The translations under genes were made by a program, and so were the position numbers. Below, piece after piece: positions 55,537 to 64,000 of a stretch of 64,000 bases of DNA. This DNA comes from Corynebacterium sp. 21KM1197 (GTDB lineage: Bacteria; Actinomycetota; Actinomycetes; Mycobacteriales; Mycobacteriaceae): the NCBI RefSeq assembly GCF_033783015.1, contig NZ_CP123907.1:1674001-1738000 (forward strand). The letters run 5' to 3'. Within the stretch, counting starts at the first letter, position 1, and the number at the start of each line of letters is the position of its first letter. The notes beneath the pieces were generated by a model. It was not told where the DNA came from. It saw only the letters and a list, made by a program, of their open reading frames with translations, and made no database searches.

Positions 55537-56304
55537 CTAGTTACGCACAACCGAGACGGCGATGGCCCCCGGCCCCGCGTGCACCGCTAGTACCTCTGAG
55601 AGCGGGTAAGTGTGTACCTGTGAGCCCCCGGGAAGCGCCTCTCCCAACATTCCGGAGAGTTTCCGCGCGGCCTCCCTGGCCTCATGCTCCTGCAAGAAAA
55701 CCCGCACCGGCTTATCCCCCGCCGCCTCGACCACCAGGGCGCTGAGGCGCTCAAAGGCGCGCGATTGCGTGCGGGACTTCACCGCAAGTTCCACTCGTCC
55801 CTCCGCGATCCGCATGATCGGCTTGGTAGCCAGCGCGGTGGAGATCATCACCGTTCCCGCCGAAACCCGCCCGGAACGGCGCAGTTCATCGAGGCGGTGG
55901 AGGTATAAGAACGTGGATTCGGTGTCGAGAACCTCCACGGCGGCGGCATAACACTCCTCCAGTGATTCTCCGCGCTCGGCGGCGCGGGCGGCGGCCATCG
56001 CGGCAGCCCCCAACCCCATGCCCACGGTGCCGGTATCCACCACGCGCACCGTATCGGAAAAAACGGCAGCGGCCTCCACCGCAGAGGACCAGGTGGAGGA
56101 GAACTCCTTGGGCGCGTGGAGCGCCACCACCCCGGCGTCCCCACCGCGCTCTAGCTGCCGGGCATAGCAGGCGCAGAGCTCCAGCGCGCTCAACCCGGCC
56201 GTTCCGGCCCCGGTGAGGTGCATGGGAATGACCTCAATGCCGTGCTCCCGCGCCATATCGGCGGGCAAACCGGCAGATGAATCCACCACCACGCGAACCG
56301 CCAC
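55537..56304 (-). CDS. DegV-family fatty-acid-binding protein
   Basis: DegV proteins bind fatty acids for phosphorylation by FakA-type kinases. From GTG 56304 the product VAVRVVVDSSAGLPADMARE shows the DSSAGL motif, IPMHLTGAG, a FSSTWSSAVEAAA-type segment and the VVDTGTVGMGLGAAAMAAAR site. GTG lies 1 nt after the gpgP TAG, and a longer frame to 56367 overlaps gpgP. About 255 aa, normal for the family. Confidence 0.9.
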   Translation of the reverse strand: MAVRVVVDSSAGLPADMAREHGIEVIPMHLTGAGTAGLSALELCACYARQLERGGDAGVVALHAPKEFSSTWSSAVEAAAVFSDTVRVVDTGTVGMGLGAAAMAAARAAERGESLEECYAAAVEVLDTESTFLYLHRLDELRRSGRVSAGTVMISTALATKPIMRIAEGRVELAVKSRTQSRAFERLSALVVEAAGDKPVRVFLQEHEAREAARKLSGMLGEALPGGSQVHTYPLSEVLAVHAGPGAIAVSVVRN

Positions 56305-56305
56305 C

Positions 56306-56998
56306 CTAAGCCCCCATGTTCCAGGCGTCCAGATACCACTGCGCCTGGGCCACGGTGTCCGCCGCAAAGCGGGGCGCGGTGCCCGGGGTACCCGGATCGA
56401 GGGCGTCGGTGCTGCCGGGGGTATAGCGCGGCCGGGCCGTCAATTGCGCCCAGTGCGCGTTGCTCAGCCCCGAGAGCAGCGGGTATTGATCCTTGTTCAG
56501 GCCCAGCAGCGAGCCCGTCAGCGCGGCGATCGTGCCGCCGTGGGCCACGAGCAGCACGGTGGCATCGTCCCACTCCGCATAGTCCGCCATGATCTCCTCG
56601 ATCACGGGACGAGCCCGGCGCGCCACCCCCAGGCGGGACTCACCGCCGGGCGGGGCCCAGGAGGCGTCATGCCGCCACACCGCACGAGCGCCCGGGTGCG
56701 CGCCATCGACCTCCTCATGCGTCTTGCCCTGCCACTGGCCCAGGTGCGTCTCGCGCAGGCGGGCGTCGGTAGTCACGGGCAGGCCAAGGTGCTCCGCGAT
56801 GATCCGCGCGGTGTTGGCGGCGCGCTCCAGGTCGGAGGCCACGATCCGGGCTATGCCGCGCCCCTCCAGCAGACGCGCGGCCTCGTGCGCCTGGGCCACG
56901 CCGACGTCGGAAAGCGCGGTATCGAGCTGGCCCTGCATGCGCCGGGTGGCGTTGTACACCGTCTGCCCGTGCCGGGCCATGATGAGGCGTCGCGTCAT
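56306..56998 (-). CDS. gpgP: Histidine phosphatase, glucosyl-3-phosphoglycerate phosphatase-like
   Basis: Phosphoglycerate-mutase-fold phosphatase. The 230-aa product MTRRLIMARHGQTVYNATRR has the RHG catalytic motif near residue 9, LRETHLGQWQGKTHEEVDGA, and VLLVAHGGTIAALTGSLLGL with the second His. Position between rsfS and degV matches mycobacterial gpgP (Rv2419c), which dephosphorylates glucosyl-3-phosphoglycerate in methylglucose lipopolysaccharide synthesis. The symbol rests on order. The start at ATG 56998 is 5 nt after rsfS. Confidence 0.78.
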   Translation of the reverse strand: MTRRLIMARHGQTVYNATRRMQGQLDTALSDVGVAQAHEAARLLEGRGIARIVASDLERAANTARIIAEHLGLPVTTDARLRETHLGQWQGKTHEEVDGAHPGARAVWRHDASWAPPGGESRLGVARRARPVIEEIMADYAEWDDATVLLVAHGGTIAALTGSLLGLNKDQYPLLSGLSNAHWAQLTARPRYTPGSTDALDPGTPGTAPRFAADTVAQAQWYLDAWNMGA

Positions 56999-57002
56999 GG
57001 GA

Positions 57003-57470
57003 TTAGTATTCGTCCTCGCCGGGGGCCTGCGCCGCCAGCGGAATATCCTCGATGGACTGCACCTGCCGCAGGTCCACCTCCTCGGCCCACTCGCCGGGGC
57101 GCTGCGGGGTGTCAATGCCCTCCACCTCGATCAGCGGGCAATCGCGGTAGAGGCGATCCAGGCCGTAGAACTCGCGCTCCGGCTCGCGCTGCACGTGCAC
57201 CACCAGGGAGCCGTAATCCAGGAGCACCCAGCGGTTCTCCCGGTGTCCCTCGCGGCGCAGCGGCTCCTTGTTCTCCTGGGTCAGTGCGTCCTCCACCTCT
57301 TCGACGATGGAGCGCACCTGGCGCTCATTATCGGCCGAGGCAATAACAAAAACGTCACTGATGGCCATGACGTCGGAGACATCAATGACCGCGATATTGC
57401 TGGCCTGCTTTTCCTCCGCCGCGCGGGCCGCGATACCGGCCAGGTGGCGGGATTGTTCAGATACAGTCAC
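57003..57470 (-). CDS. rsfS: Ribosomal silencing factor RsfS
   Basis: RsfS binds L14 and blocks subunit joining when nutrients are low. The 155-aa product has the conserved segments DVSDVMAISDVFVIASADNE near residue 25 and NRWVLLDYGSLVVHVQREPE near 77, then the family REFYGLDRLYRD. AAGGA precedes GTG 57470. It follows nadD after 176 nt, where no convincing gene was found, only a short basic frame lacking a start codon. Confidence 0.95.
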   Translation of the reverse strand: MTVSEQSRHLAGIAARAAEEKQASNIAVIDVSDVMAISDVFVIASADNERQVRSIVEEVEDALTQENKEPLRREGHRENRWVLLDYGSLVVHVQREPEREFYGLDRLYRDCPLIEVEGIDTPQRPGEWAEEVDLRQVQSIEDIPLAAQAPGEDEY

Positions 57471-57646
57471 GCAAGTCCTTCGTTGCTCGTATCAAGGGGT
57501 ACATACCAGCACCCATCATTCCACGAAATGCAGGTCACAGGCCAATGCTTAGCGACGCCGCGTTCCCGTGCGGTGATCGTGGTGCGGCTTCTTGGGTGCG
57601 GAATTGCTCGGCGCGCTTGCCTCGCCGCTCCTTAGCCCGCGTAGCC

Positions 57647-58267
57647 TTAACCCGCGTAAAGCCCGTTCTGCTCGATATACCGCGCCACCGCCCCGGGCAC
57701 CAGGTATCTAATAGGTCGCCCCTGCTGGCGGCGGCGACGGCACTGCGTGGAGGAAATATCCAACCCCGGTGCCTGCACCAGCGTTATTCGATCGCCATAT
57801 TTTGAGTATTCCAAGGGCAGATCGTCGCGCGTTAATTCATATCCCGGCCGCGTGACCCCAATAAACCGAGCAAGCGATAATACTTCCTGCCAATTCCGCC
57901 AGGAGGTAATACCGGAGAGCGCGTCCGCCCCGGCGATAAAGAACAATTCCGCCTGTGGAAACTGCGCGCGGAGATCGCGCAGGGTGTCGATGGTATAGGT
58001 ATTTCCGCCGCGTTCAATATCCACTCGGCTCACGGAAAACCGCTCATCCTCGGCGGTGGCCAGGGCCGTCATGAGGTACCGATCCTCCGCCGCCGATACC
58101 TTTTTATCCACCTTTTGCCAGGGCTGCCCGGTGGGCACAAAAACCACCCCGTCCAGCCCGCATTGATCGGCGGCCTCGCTCGCCGCCGCCAAATGCCCGT
58201 GATGAATGGGATCGAAAGTCCCCCCCATCACGCCAATGCGGGGTGCGGTCGCCTCACGGTTATTCAT
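57647..58267 (-). CDS. nadD: Nicotinate-nucleotide adenylyltransferase
   Basis: Makes deamido-NAD from nicotinate mononucleotide and ATP. The 206-aa product contains [20 protein letters not shown] near the N-terminus with the HxGH-type motif, [30 protein letters not shown] and the ISSTQCRRR adenylyltransferase end (usual ISST-R). It heads the nadD-rsfS-gpgP-degV run. Confidence 0.96.
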   Translation of the reverse strand: MNNREATAPRIGVMGGTFDPIHHGHLAAASEAADQCGLDGVVFVPTGQPWQKVDKKVSAAEDRYLMTALATAEDERFSVSRVDIERGGNTYTIDTLRDLRAQFPQAELFFIAGADALSGITSWRNWQEVLSLARFIGVTRPGYELTRDDLPLEYSKYGDRITLVQAPGLDISSTQCRRRRQQGRPIRYLVPGAVARYIEQNGLYAG

Positions 58268-58348
58268 GGCTTCAGGATTCTACTGCTTATCGGACGCCCC
58301 GGTGGCTCCTCCTGGTGCTCCCGGCTACTGCTCCCCGCTGGCTGGGCG

Positions 58349-60136
58349 CTATCCGGCCTCCGCTTCCCCGGTGTGTTCCAGGCGTGCCACCTCACTGATC
58401 AACGGCACCGCCATGTTTTCCACCGGGGAGTTCCACACCTCCATCGTCTGCGGGGTGACCTTCAAATACACCTGGTGATAGCGCTCGCCGCCTATGTATT
58501 CCTCCAGGAAGCGCGCCAGGGCGGGATTATGCGCAGCGTCTTGCCCCACTTGGCCTCGCGTATCCTCCGGCATTTCCAGGGCCGCCATATAATTGCGCGG
58601 CACTTCCTGCGCCAATCCCGCCGGGCGGGAACCAAACTCCCCCTCCACCGGGAGCATGCGCATGGAAAGCGGAGTGCCCAACCGCCCATCAATGCTGTGC
58701 AGCACAAAGCGATAATCGCGCCCACCGGCGGTGATGGTCACGTCCCGCTTGGGTGAGGCATAGGCGAACTCGGAAACGGTCATGGTCACACCGGGGTGCA
58801 ATTCCCCGCGATAGGAAAAGGGTGAGGGGGCCGCCAGGGTTTCGGCGCTGCGATCCTGCGGGGAGTTCTCCAATTCCACGCCTGCAAGGGGCGTTCCGGT
58901 GGGCACGAAGTCCCAGTGATCCCCGGTTAATTCCTTGCGCCAGAATCCCGTGGTGCCCTGGGCGTCGATCCCCTCCACCCGCAATTCCCGGTTATTCGAG
59001 CCCGGCGCGGTGGAATGAATGGAAAGCCGGTTGGTGATGCGCCCGGGAATCTTGGGTTGCTGGTGCCAATCATCGGCGGGCAGGCCGATGGGAGCCGTGG
59101 ATTCATCAAGGCGGTGCTGCGCGGCGTCGGTCGCGGCGGGGCGCTGATCCTCTCCCCAGCCGTATCGGAATTGCGCGGGATCGGAACCATTAATATCAAA
59201 GTCCGAAAGGCGCGTGTACATATCGCCGTACTTATTGGTGATAAATATCATCGAACCGGAGGCGGAGATCGCCTCCGCCTGAAAACGGGAGTTCCACGGT
59301 GTGCCCACCTCATAGGAATAATCGCGCGCCAGCCAGGGGTCGAGGGAATAAATACGCGAGCCGTCCTCGCTCAGCGCCACCACCTGCGTGACCTTGGCCA
59401 GAGAAACCGGCTGCTGCTTCCCATCCGGGGTGTCATATACCCGATCCGTGTACGTGCCGATCAAACTCAACGCCCACCGCCCCGGCTGCGTGGTGGGAGA
59501 TTGCAGCCCCTTGCCCAACCACACCGGCCCGCCCCAGGCCCTGATCCAGCCCCAGCGATCCGGGCTAGATTGCAGGTTAGAAAGGGTGTACATCCAGCCA
59601 TCACCGTCGAGGGCCACCAGAGCATCATCGTTGAGGGATATGCTCACGATCTCGCCACGCAGGCAGTCCGGGGTGGGAAGATCGCGCCACTGCTGCTCGC
59701 CCACGCGGCGCGCAAACAGCGCGCCCTGGTGCAAAGCCACCTCGATCTGCGCGTTAAACCCCTGGGTATTATCCCGCAGATCCACCCGCTGCGGAAGTTC
59801 CCCCTGCGGCGCGCTCACCGGCAGATCCGCGTAACCCCGAGTCCCATAATCCGGCGGCACGAGGCCCAGGGGAAATTGCCCGTTTCCCTTAAGGAGATCA
59901 CCCAGATACGGCACGCACTCCTTGGGGCCTGCGGAAGCGGGGATCACCGGCTGCGGGGAGTCCGCAAGCGTGGCCTGCGGTTCTGCCGTGGTTGCTGTGA
60001 TCGCTGCGGCGGCGCTCGGCGTACTGGGGTTTGGCCCAGGGAGCAACCCGACGCCCATCAAAGCGAGGGAAGAAATAGCAACGGCGGAGGCTCGTAGAAG
60101 CCGAGACTTACGACGATTATTTGGTACAGAAAGCAC
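58349..60136 (-). CDS. Large secreted protein of unknown function
   Basis: The 595-aa protein has a signal-peptide-like N-terminus (RRKSRLLRASAVAISSLALM, then MGVGLLPGP). The rest looks like a beta-rich propeller: repeated strand patterns such as ISLNDDALVALDGDGWMYTL, VVALSEDGSRIYSLDP and AISASGSMIFITNKYGDMYT. Two Cys (KECVPYLG and TPDCLRGE) may pair. It is upstream of nadD and downstream of the cutinase, same strand. Corynebacterial secreted unknown; a role in the envelope is possible. Confidence 0.75.
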   Translation of the reverse strand: MLSVPNNRRKSRLLRASAVAISSLALMGVGLLPGPNPSTPSAAAAITATTAEPQATLADSPQPVIPASAGPKECVPYLGDLLKGNGQFPLGLVPPDYGTRGYADLPVSAPQGELPQRVDLRDNTQGFNAQIEVALHQGALFARRVGEQQWRDLPTPDCLRGEIVSISLNDDALVALDGDGWMYTLSNLQSSPDRWGWIRAWGGPVWLGKGLQSPTTQPGRWALSLIGTYTDRVYDTPDGKQQPVSLAKVTQVVALSEDGSRIYSLDPWLARDYSYEVGTPWNSRFQAEAISASGSMIFITNKYGDMYTRLSDFDINGSDPAQFRYGWGEDQRPAATDAAQHRLDESTAPIGLPADDWHQQPKIPGRITNRLSIHSTAPGSNNRELRVEGIDAQGTTGFWRKELTGDHWDFVPTGTPLAGVELENSPQDRSAETLAAPSPFSYRGELHPGVTMTVSEFAYASPKRDVTITAGGRDYRFVLHSIDGRLGTPLSMRMLPVEGEFGSRPAGLAQEVPRNYMAALEMPEDTRGQVGQDAAHNPALARFLEEYIGGERYHQVYLKVTPQTMEVWNSPVENMAVPLISEVARLEHTGEAEAG

Positions 60137-60196
60137 GGGTCATCCTTCCTCTTTTACGCTCAGAATCAGCATAGACCCGCGTCCGCCGCCCATGTT

Positions 60197-61183
60197 TTAC
60201 TTAATCCGTGATTCCTCCACCCACCGGGCAAAGGAATCCGCCATAGCGATCTCCGCCGGGGAGGCCTGCTCCGGGTTTTCTGCGGCGTCCAGGAAGTACA
60301 GCGCGTGCGTACCCCCACCCCCGGAAAACGCCTTGGAGGAGGACTCCAACCCGGCATCACACACAAAATCATCGCGCAGGCAATAATTCACCCGGTGCTG
60401 CTCGTCCACCGCGGAAAGGGTGCGCGAGTTCAGCGGGGCAAGCCCCAGCAGTCCTATCCCGTTCTTCGGATCGCCCACCAGCGAGGTATCGCCCCACGCC
60501 AACATGGGGTTGCCGATGTATAAGGTTCCCACAAGCCGCCCCTGCAAGGAGCGCTGCATATCCCGCTCCCGCGCGGAAAGCAGGATCGCCCCCTGGGAAT
60601 ATCCAAAGAACACGTACTGGGGCTTACACCCCGATTCCGCCTCATAATCCGCTATCACGTTATCCACGCTCAACGTGCCATTGACCAGCGAATCCGCAAA
60701 GCCTCGCACCGCGTTCCAGGCGATCTCATGCGCGGGGGTCTCGCGCAGCAATTGCCCCAGGCGCCGCATGGTTTCCAGCGCGGTCATGTTCTCTCCCACC
60801 TCCGCCAGGCGCGGCAGGTGCAGGGAAGCCGGATACACGGAGGCATCGAGGGGAAGCACCTGCACGTCCCGCATGAGCGACTGCCCGGTGCGCTCCCGGT
60901 ACCGCTGCTCGGAAAATTGGAAGAAGGCCCGGATATTTTCTTCCTCGTAGCCATTGCTCACCCAGGGAGCCTCCGGGCTATAGCGCGTGGGCTCCAGATT
61001 CTCATTCTGCTCCGAACCGCGCGCCGCGATCACCGTGACCGCCGGACATTGGGCGTGCGTTGCCCCCGCCTCCGGTACGTTCCGCGTGGCCTGGGCCGCT
61101 GCGGGGGCGCTCAACGACGCCGCCGCGACGGCAAGAGACGCCAAGACCACCGCGAGACGGAAGGAATACCTGGATCGAACCAT
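60197..61183 (-). CDS. Secreted cutinase-family esterase
   Basis: Alpha/beta-hydrolase of the cutinase/Culp family, likely acting on lipids or mycolate esters at the cell surface. The 328-aa product has a signal peptide (RYSFRLAVVLASLAVAAASL) and begins its domain with PAVTVIAARGSEQNENLEP. The nucleophile elbow is VFFGYSQGAILLS (Ser in GYSQG), with DDFVCDAG and GGGGTHALYF holding the Asp and His. Cys residues at both ends suit disulfides. TAT or Sec export is not decided. Confidence 0.9.
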   Translation of the reverse strand: MVRSRYSFRLAVVLASLAVAAASLSAPAAAQATRNVPEAGATHAQCPAVTVIAARGSEQNENLEPTRYSPEAPWVSNGYEEENIRAFFQFSEQRYRERTGQSLMRDVQVLPLDASVYPASLHLPRLAEVGENMTALETMRRLGQLLRETPAHEIAWNAVRGFADSLVNGTLSVDNVIADYEAESGCKPQYVFFGYSQGAILLSARERDMQRSLQGRLVGTLYIGNPMLAWGDTSLVGDPKNGIGLLGLAPLNSRTLSAVDEQHRVNYCLRDDFVCDAGLESSSKAFSGGGGTHALYFLDAAENPEQASPAEIAMADSFARWVEESRIK

Positions 61184-61233
61184 AGCCTTACACCTTTCTA
61201 AAAAACTATGGATACCCTACCCCAAAGGGAGGG

Positions 61234-61671
61234 TTATGACGGCTCAGAACCATTCATCGGCCAACAGTTAAGGTTGATTGCCTTAGAAGCAATCTCCGCA
61301 ACCCTATGCCCATCAGGATGCTCAACCAGTAAACCCAAGTATCTACACAATTCTTGAGGGTTCGCATTCTGACAACGGTTCCAATACACCACCAAGGACT
61401 CAGCGGCCAGGTCGATAGAATGAGGAAGATGCACAAGTGCGAGAATATAGTTCTCGACAAGGCTCTGCACCTTTTCAAAGGTCACATCATCAGGCAATAC
61501 AGAAACAACTTCCTGGATAAATCTACTTACCCGTTCAGCATTATCCTCTTTCCATTCATAAAGATCGCCTACCCATTCCTCCCCCGAATGTCGTCGAAAA
61601 CTATCGATAACCGAATCAACGTCTCCTCGATCTAAGGCTTGGATCGCTCCCTCAAAGTCAGAAATATCCAT
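61234..61671 (-). CDS. AT-rich orphan protein (145 aa)
   Basis: Cytosolic acidic protein MDISDFEGAIQALDRGDVDS and onward, with SRFIQEVVSVLPDDVTFEKV and HLPHSIDLAAESLVVYWNRC. It looks all-helical, like immunity or HEAT-like small proteins, though no family is recognised. The gene is AT-rich relative to its neighbours, suggesting foreign origin. It is convergent with nothing: the asparaginase gene starts divergently 90 nt away. GGGAG precedes the ATG. Confidence 0.6.
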   Translation of the reverse strand: MDISDFEGAIQALDRGDVDSVIDSFRRHSGEEWVGDLYEWKEDNAERVSRFIQEVVSVLPDDVTFEKVQSLVENYILALVHLPHSIDLAAESLVVYWNRCQNANPQELCRYLGLLVEHPDGHRVAEIASKAINLNCWPMNGSEPS

Positions 61672-61761
61672 GCGATAAACAATACTCCCACAAGAAATCT
61701 CTTTGAGGGGTACTCGTCACATTCCCCTCTCCCCTGCCCCACCCCGCCATATACTCAAACC

Positions 61762-62820
61762 ATGAGACTGCTGATCCGCACGATGGTGGCTCTCCTGGCC
61801 ACCATCGGCCTCCTCACCGCATGCTCCGCCTCCGACCGCAGCGCCGGTACCAGCACCAATCCCACCACGGAATCTTCGCTCCGCGATCTCCACGGCCGCG
61901 TGGTGGTGCTCACCACCGGCGGCACCATCGCCAGCACCGCCGATTCCTCCGGTGCCCTGGTCCCCACCCTCACCGGGGAGCAGTTGCTCGATACCGTGCG
62001 CGATCGCTTTGGCCCCAACCTCGATCTCCAGGTGCGTCAGGTGGCGCAGCTGGATTCCTCCGCCATGACATTCCGCGACACAGATACCATTCTCTCCGCC
62101 ATTCGGGAAGCCATGGGCGATCCTGAGATCACCGGCGTGGTGGTCACCCACGGCACCGACTCCATGGAGGAAACCGCCGTGGCAGCGGATACTTTCCGCC
62201 CGGATTCCCGGCCCATCGTGCTCACCGGCGCGATGAAGCCCGCCGATGATCCCCACCCCGATGGGCCCGATAACCTCGCCCAGGCCATTGCCATGGCGGC
62301 GGATACAAACACCCCCGAGGGCGCGTTTATTGCCTTTGGTGGTTCCACGTTCCCGGCGCGCGGCACGTATAAGGCCCACACCACCGAGGTAGACGGCTTT
62401 GCCAATAATGCCCCTGAGGAAAGCCCACACCCCGCCCCGCTGCGGCTCAGTCCCTTGGAGAGCACCTCCGTGGAGATCATCACCGCCTATCCCGGCGCGC
62501 CCCGCGCGCTTATCGACGCCGCCCTGGCCCGTAACGCTCGCGGCCTGGTGATCGAGGGCATGGGCGCGGGAAACGTGGGCGGGGAGATGGCCACCGCCAT
62601 CGAGAAGGCCCTTGACCAGGGCGTGCCCGTGGTGATGAGCACCCGCGTGCCCACCGGCAGCGTGGAGGCCGCCTACGGCGGTGCCGGTGGCGGAGCCACC
62701 CTGCGCGAGCGGGGTGTGATTAGTTCCGGCTATTTCCGCGCGGCGCAGGCGCGGGTGCTGCTCGCGGCGGCGCTGGCCACCGGCACGGACCCGGCCGCGC
62801 TCTTTGCCCCTCGCGCTTAG
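61762..62820 (+). CDS. ansA: Lipoprotein L-asparaginase
   Basis: Hydrolyses asparagine to aspartate and ammonia outside the membrane. From ATG 61762, [20 protein letters not shown] and lipobox LTAC precede [20 protein letters not shown] (nucleophile Thr) and [20 protein letters not shown] (second Thr and Asp). The 352-aa protein has a C-terminal domain with [26 protein letters not shown] ends 6 nt before the ATG without Shine-Dalgarno, so leaderless. A GCTTATCGACG copy is at 62508-62518. Confidence 0.93.
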   Translation: MRLLIRTMVALLATIGLLTACSASDRSAGTSTNPTTESSLRDLHGRVVVLTTGGTIASTADSSGALVPTLTGEQLLDTVRDRFGPNLDLQVRQVAQLDSSAMTFRDTDTILSAIREAMGDPEITGVVVTHGTDSMEETAVAADTFRPDSRPIVLTGAMKPADDPHPDGPDNLAQAIAMAADTNTPEGAFIAFGGSTFPARGTYKAHTTEVDGFANNAPEESPHPAPLRLSPLESTSVEIITAYPGAPRALIDAALARNARGLVIEGMGAGNVGGEMATAIEKALDQGVPVVMSTRVPTGSVEAAYGGAGGGATLRERGVISSGYFRAAQARVLLAAALATGTDPAALFAPRA

Positions 62821-64000
62821 GGCCGTACCTGTCCGGTGCCCTCCAGGATCCACTTGGTGCTGGTGAGTTCCGGCAGGGCCATCGGCCCGCGCGCGTGGAG
62901 TTTCTGGGTGGAAATGCCGATCTCCGCACCCATGCCATAGACCTCGCCGTCGGTAAAGGCGGTGGAGGCGTTGATCATCACGGCTGCGGAGTCCACCTCG
63001 CGGGCGAAGCGCTGCGCGGTGGCGTGATTGCGGGTGGCAATGGCCTCGGTGTGCCCGGAGGACCACCGGGCGATGTGAGCGATTGCCCCGTCCACGCCGT
63101 CTACCACGGCGGCGGCGATGTCCATGCTCAGGTATTCCTCGGCCCAGTCCTCGTCGGTGGCGGGAACCACGCCGTCGAGGTGGGCGGGATCGCCATGCAC
63201 GGTCACGCCCGCCTCCTGGAAGGCCGCGACGATGCGCTGCTGCGCGGTAGAGGGCAGGGCGGCGTCGATAAGCACCGTCTCAGTGGAGTTGCATACCGAG
63301 GGGCGGCGCACCTTGCCGTTGAGGGCCATCTCAATGGCGGAATCGAGATCCGCCTCGGCGTCAATGTAGAAGTGGCAGTTGCCACTGCCCGTCTCGATGG
63401 TGGGCACGGTGGCCCCGGTGACCACCGCCTGAATCAGGCGGGCGGAGCCTCGCGGAATCACCACGTCCACCAGACCCCGCGCGGTGATGAGGTCCTGGAC
63501 GGAATCGTGCGTCTCGCAGGGAAGCAATTGCACCGCCTCCTGTGGGAGGTCGTGCGCCCGCAGCACCTCCTGCAATACCTCCACCAGGGCGGCGTTGGAG
63601 TTACGGGCGGACTTGGAGCCGCGCAGCAACGCCACGTTGCCGGATTTGAGCGCCAGCCCAAAGGCATCCACGGTGACATTAGGCCGGGCCTCGTACACCA
63701 TGCCCATCACGCCCAGGGGCACACGCACCTGGCGCATCTGGATTCCGTTGGGCATGGTGCTGCCGCGCACCACCTCCCCCACGGGATCGGGCAGAGCCGC
63801 CACCTGGCGCAATCCCCCGGCGATCCCCTCGATCCGGGCGGTATCCAACCGCAGGCGATCCACCAGGGAATCGTCCATTCCGGCGTCCTGACCAGCCTGA
63901 ACATCGCGCTCATTGGCCTGAAGTATGTTCTCCGCGTTCTCCACCAGCGCCTGCGCGGCGGCGTGGAGAACCTCGTTCTTCTGCGCGGAGGTCAGCCTGG
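62817..64000 (-). CDS. proA: Gamma-glutamyl phosphate reductase, N-terminus cut off
   Basis: Second enzyme of proline synthesis, reducing glutamyl phosphate to the semialdehyde with NADPH. The frame runs to the window edge, adding [20 protein letters not shown] before the first internal ATG. Motifs are [40 protein letters not shown] and [20 protein letters not shown] with the catalytic Cys. The 3' end overlaps the ansA stop by 4 nt. The minus-strand GCTTATCGACG copy is at 63263-63273. Confidence 0.96.
   Translation of the reverse strand, partial: RLTSAQKNEVLHAAAQALVENAENILQANERDVQAGQDAGMDDSLVDRLRLDTARIEGIAGGLRQVAALPDPVGEVVRGSTMPNGIQMRQVRVPLGVMGMVYEARPNVTVDAFGLALKSGNVALLRGSKSARNSNAALVEVLQEVLRAHDLPQEAVQLLPCETHDSVQDLITARGLVDVVIPRGSARLIQAVVTGATVPTIETGSGNCHFYIDAEADLDSAIEMALNGKVRRPSVCNSTETVLIDAALPSTAQQRIVAAFQEAGVTVHGDPAHLDGVVPATDEDWAEEYLSMDIAAAVVDGVDGAIAHIARWSSGHTEAIATRNHATAQRFAREVDSAAVMINASTAFTDGEVYGMGAEIGISTQKLHARGPMALPELTSTKWILEGTGQVRP

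Noticed and set aside
57540-57646. Short basic frame ending PKKPHHDHRTGTRRR between nadD and rsfS
   Set aside because: The ending looks protein-like, but no ATG, GTG or TTG start exists in that frame before it runs far into nadD.

Overview
The window is a GC-rich actinobacterial chromosome segment, almost certainly from a Corynebacterium species. The evidence is the gene set and its order: phoH-ybeY-corC-era-recO, hemW-hrcA-dnaJ2, aecD-brnQ, the corynebacterial-type lldD lactate dehydrogenase, nadD-rsfS-gpgP-degV-comEA-comEC-holA with rpsT and lepA nearby, a cutinase, two BCCT carriers, an McbR-type operator and several apparently leaderless genes. No tRNA, rRNA, CRISPR array or intact transposase was seen.

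Layout. 1-14.0 kb (all minus): recO (cut by the window edge), era, pdxY, corC-like, ybeY, phoH, rsmE, dnaJ2, hrcA, hemW, a conserved unknown, rarA and fadD. 14.3-20 kb: two tiny overlapping membrane-protein genes, a carboxylesterase, idi, a 609-aa PPE/WXG-like protein coupled to a DUF3558-like lipoprotein, and a second lipoprotein. 20-28 kb: ABC exporter, aecD-brnQ, a luciferase-like monooxygenase, a BCCT carrier and a small secreted protein. 28-34.5 kb: a dipeptide-type ABC importer (binding protein, two permeases, one fused double ATPase), then lldD. 34.7-42 kb: rbsK, an accessory-looking block (DUF4143 ATPase, 23-bp tandem repeats, TAT-exported phosphoesterase, AT-rich UDG-like gene), a nucleoside hydrolase, a 46-aa ORF and a YeeE-TusA fusion under a perfect McbR-type operator. 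42-48 kb: a second BCCT carrier, an acyltransferase-like membrane protein, a PTS EIIC-like protein, and an operator-rich AAA ATPase gene with a small partner. 48-58 kb: lepA, a MazF/PemK-like gene, rpsT, rhtB, an ankyrin protein, holA, comEC, comEA, degV, gpgP, rsfS, nadD. 58-64 kb: a large secreted unknown, a cutinase, an AT-rich orphan, a lipoprotein asparaginase, and proA (cut by the window edge).

Most notable signal. The 11-mer GCTTATCGACG occurs 11 times (7 on plus, 4 on minus), where composition predicts far less than one copy. Nine copies lie in genes, always in the same frame, encoding Leu-Ile-Asp followed by Ala or Val. The other two form a perfect 16-bp inverted pair just after a terminator. 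This resembles dispersed signal words such as uptake sequences or Chi-like sites. It is not explained by any feature I can name. Other leads are the McbR operator upstream of a TusA-fused transporter, the TTCGTACA operators upstream of the ATPase gene, and the AT-rich UDG-like gene.
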